DNA of 64,000 nucleotides from Bacteroidales bacterium. Lineage in GTDB: Bacteria; Bacteroidota; Bacteroidia; Bacteroidales; UBA12077. Both the position numbers and the translations under genes were made by a program. The notes beneath the pieces are model-generated. The model ran no database searches. It had not been told where the DNA came from and saw nothing but the letters and a program-made list of their open reading frames with translations. Numbering within the stretch: position 1 is the first letter of the stretch; each line of letters begins with the position of its first letter. The DNA lies in the NCBI GenBank assembly GCA_013138975.1, contig WTBR01000079.1:1-64000 (forward strand). The letters are read 5' to 3'. Of the stretch, positions 62,901 to 64,000 are shown in pieces.

Positions 62901-64000
62901 ATAGTGTTTATGATAAAATTGAAGAATCGCCAATTTCCAGTTGGCAACAAACACCTTTTCAATTAAAAAGCGAGGAATTAAAGATTTATTGTGAAGCTTT
63001 GGGAATAAACCGAAGTAAATTGGTTGAACCTTTTTACAAAAACACGACAGATAACGCCAATCCTTATTTTGACGCACTTGGCTTAACCAAGCAAGATTTA
63101 GAATTTGTTTATCCTGAAACAATTCCTGCCTTACCCGAAAACTTTCTTCCTTTTATAAATAATGATATCCTCGATCCGGATGAATCTGCAGGTTTTTTAC
63201 AAATAAGACTTATGATTACTGATTTTCTTGATAAATCAGTCATGAATTTAGAGTACTTTAAGCTGTTATTATCTTCTTATTATGTGAATCCGTTTGTGAA
63301 TAATGATGGCCAGAATGTGCGCCACACAATTCACTTTAAAACTAAAATGGAATTAAAGAATGCATATTTAGAATTTATTACACGCGACCTTGGAAATGAA
63401 TTTATGAAACGTATGTATCAATTCAAACGCCTGCTTGAAATTACTAAATGGCCGGTTTCTGTTCTTGATGCTGTTATTTTATCTGATTCCAGATTCTCAG
63501 CTTTTTACGATGGTGGAACGGCTAATACAAATCCACTTTTAGACAAAACTTGTATTGAAGAAATAGGGAAAGCAAAAAAAACTCAATTGTCTTTAAATGT
63601 ATCAAGCAGGCAAATAGCAGGCTTGTATGGTGATTTGAAATTTTTAGAGTACAAAAATGAAAAATCTTTTGCTGTAGAATATTTTGAAGAAAACAACTTA
63701 CCGGAAGAGCATAAGGATAGTTTGAAACTGTTGTGTAACGAAGGTGTTGATTTTAATTATATTTTAGGCACACCTGCTTTAAATACCGATGACACTTTTT
63801 CTTCATTTATAGAATACCTTCAAGGAGTTATGCAATTCGATTTTGAAGAAATGAACGAATTATTATTTGTTTCTGAGAAAAGTGATGAGCAACATATTAT
63901 CACTTTAAAAGGTGTTCTCAATATAATTCGATCATGGCAATTAATTAATTCTATAAATGTTTCTGTTAATGAATTTGTTTCTATTTGTAAGCTACTAAAT
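59996..64000 (+). CDS. Tc toxin A-subunit-like giant protein, N-terminal part (runs off the right edge)
   Basis: 1335 codons are open from the ATG at 59996 to the end of the window, with no stop. Residues about 27-260 hold two beta domains of the transthyretin/carboxypeptidase-regulatory type (SLTITGKIYDLSTSGYGENL; VKGIVRRKNFIGAVGCLVELYD). From about 440 the protein is helical. HGESVLGPAAYLVDILNLL at residue 864 and ERRPDIGNIPLNCENAITPIPYIDLVIEILE from 899 are the hallmark of Tc toxin A subunits and SpvA/VRP1-type proteins. TcA proteins form the pentameric pore and receptor-binding part of insecticidal toxin complexes. The rest of the chain and any TcB/TcC genes lie outside. Confidence 0.82.
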   Translation, partial: MIYPIEDYDMLSNLFYKPIPIPDPTPLRSSLTITGKIYDLSTSGYGENLKVCAYNYSVYDPESDQAGEPKIEVIGSAICKKDGSYYMVIEEDELIGLGIPFELELFVFQGDRQLNLDKQEIVIRESETQTTILRHLKVFTLASVKGIVRRKNFIGAVGCLVELYDGLSEEVLGYAVTDLKGKYEIPYGEPIIKGLKKRSKLRLRYFNNEDLIKISETEASITDSKSTTFEMPTSKTEIITEQPYLGDIDIDEEYDCAYEVSSIENTGDSWTVTKKIFSINEDESAEENNYWKVLIGSDNNPFKVLNRKVVYSADKKSKTTYIRVTEDSEIQNISTDVIVYKEVIENYAISNSPIVYTGRRKETINFQFIKDTLDIYTRLTTREIELLPLSKTIAIEEELIPIRSRKRSYSMEEHPYVASVTGASLKNVQHLGNARDLNNTLRLEHEDIFFGLIMKGCKADISSLFSMSNYALTNKIRKAVSENIIPEQAMLIVKIEQLKDKIVQFIAGRFDDFFSNISDTTILAISNDETKRSEFTKCLVEYSYDSQNIDSGFWEKLNLSAEDELKLKLVVDYSELCESNNAFINLFVESGNLVPLNELLKLTKDEIIAKISSASETVQSEILSTNYLSEDLLDVNAFSALINEKIELYHPTRSLFLRLDKMSDLNSSNSLLNTKFNVLRKKLISETETSTTHFFDIGINNSKEFNIEKSLVRDYTENNLSLFESFFTDLTSYTKTDWIDFMNLIQRVFSVTKYSIFETLVYLIEKGFNSAFDVVKVGRTNFIAKTSDVLESTNQAYIYNAAEYKVNKALSLLNKYSHATNSGNPTVVSPNNPIAQSDTQNVQLLTLPDLEVLFGDQDITDTKHGESVLGPAAYLVDILNLLKQYKITDTTTLYDEIIERRPDIGNIPLNCENAITPIPYIDLVIEILESEIFKNENLAATNPEELDKFNFNTTKSSDQLKVNPENCLYSVYDKIEESPISSWQQTPFQLKSEELKIYCEALGINRSKLVEPFYKNTTDNANPYFDALGLTKQDLEFVYPETIPALPENFLPFINNDILDPDESAGFLQIRLMITDFLDKSVMNLEYFKLLLSSYYVNPFVNNDGQNVRHTIHFKTKMELKNAYLEFITRDLGNEFMKRMYQFKRLLEITKWPVSVLDAVILSDSRFSAFYDGGTANTNPLLDKTCIEEIGKAKKTQLSLNVSSRQIAGLYGDLKFLEYKNEKSFAVEYFEENNLPEEHKDSLKLLCNEGVDFNYILGTPALNTDDTFSSFIEYLQGVMQFDFEEMNELLFVSEKSDEQHIITLKGVLNIIRSWQLINSINVSVNEFVSICKLLN

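Overview
The window is AT-rich DNA (roughly one third G+C by eye) from a member of the Bacteroidota. Evidence for this is three large secreted proteins with type IX secretion (T9SS) C-terminal sorting domains, TAnnTTTG-type promoter boxes, a general lack of Shine-Dalgarno sequences, and Bacteroidota-typical families (DUF2027-Smr, DUF368, C69 dipeptidase, LVIVD lipoprotein). A pta-ackA-ptb-buk cluster, an EFR1 ferredoxin/flavodoxin protein and several radical-SAM enzymes suggest an anaerobic, acid-producing fermenter. A Marinilabiliales/Bacteroidales relative is plausible but unproven. I saw no tRNA, rRNA or CRISPR array.

Layout. Bases 1-123 are the 5' end of a group IIC intron (minus strand) lying directly behind the slyD terminator. 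Bases 175-8482 hold housekeeping genes: slyD, an EFR1 protein, RNase P RNA, DUF2027-Smr, queA, YgiQ and a KamA-like radical SAM enzyme. Bases 8580-10520 are a decay zone with a broken luciferase-like oxidoreductase gene and a probable IS200-type transposase remnant. Bases 10522-16125 hold an unusual locus: two phage-tail-collar proteins, a PRMT-like methyltransferase, a substrate-binding protein without signal peptide, and a formyltransferase. Two giant T9SS proteins follow (16155-19889 and 21948-25535). Between them is a small, probably imported block: a C_GCAxxG_C_C protein with a strong Shine-Dalgarno sequence and a broken methyltransferase.

Bases 25810-35337 are metabolic and accessory genes: DUF4145, threonine aldolase, C69 dipeptidase, a D-lactate-dehydrogenase-like FAD/Fe-S protein, sucD, a lone response regulator and a beta-barrel protein. 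Bases 35575-40784 are a short-chain dehydrogenase, a foldback element and the acid kinase operon. Bases 41394-48076 form a probable operon: a small PEP-CTERM-resembling protein, a phosphodiesterase-TPR-sulfotransferase fusion and a nine-repeat Ig-like T9SS protein. Bases 48835-57215 carry aroE, DUF368, a TPR protein, a GH84-like lipoprotein, a barrel protein and an LVIVD lipoprotein. From 57779 to the right edge lie a tail-fibre-like protein with an internal duplication and the first 1335 codons of a Tc-toxin A-subunit-like giant protein that leaves the window.

The intergenic DNA is rich in structured repeats. A ~200-230 bp nested-hairpin element occurs in opposite orientations at ~776-974 and ~48451-48683. 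The second copy interrupts a ~140 bp repeat whose uninterrupted counterpart is at 54668-54809, a filled-site/empty-site pair showing past mobility. A relative at 29617-29770 keeps the same hairpins with compensatory base changes. Other items are a ~160 bp foldback element at 36292-36451, composite short palindromes, and a 90 bp leftover of a second aroE 3' end at 41127-41216.
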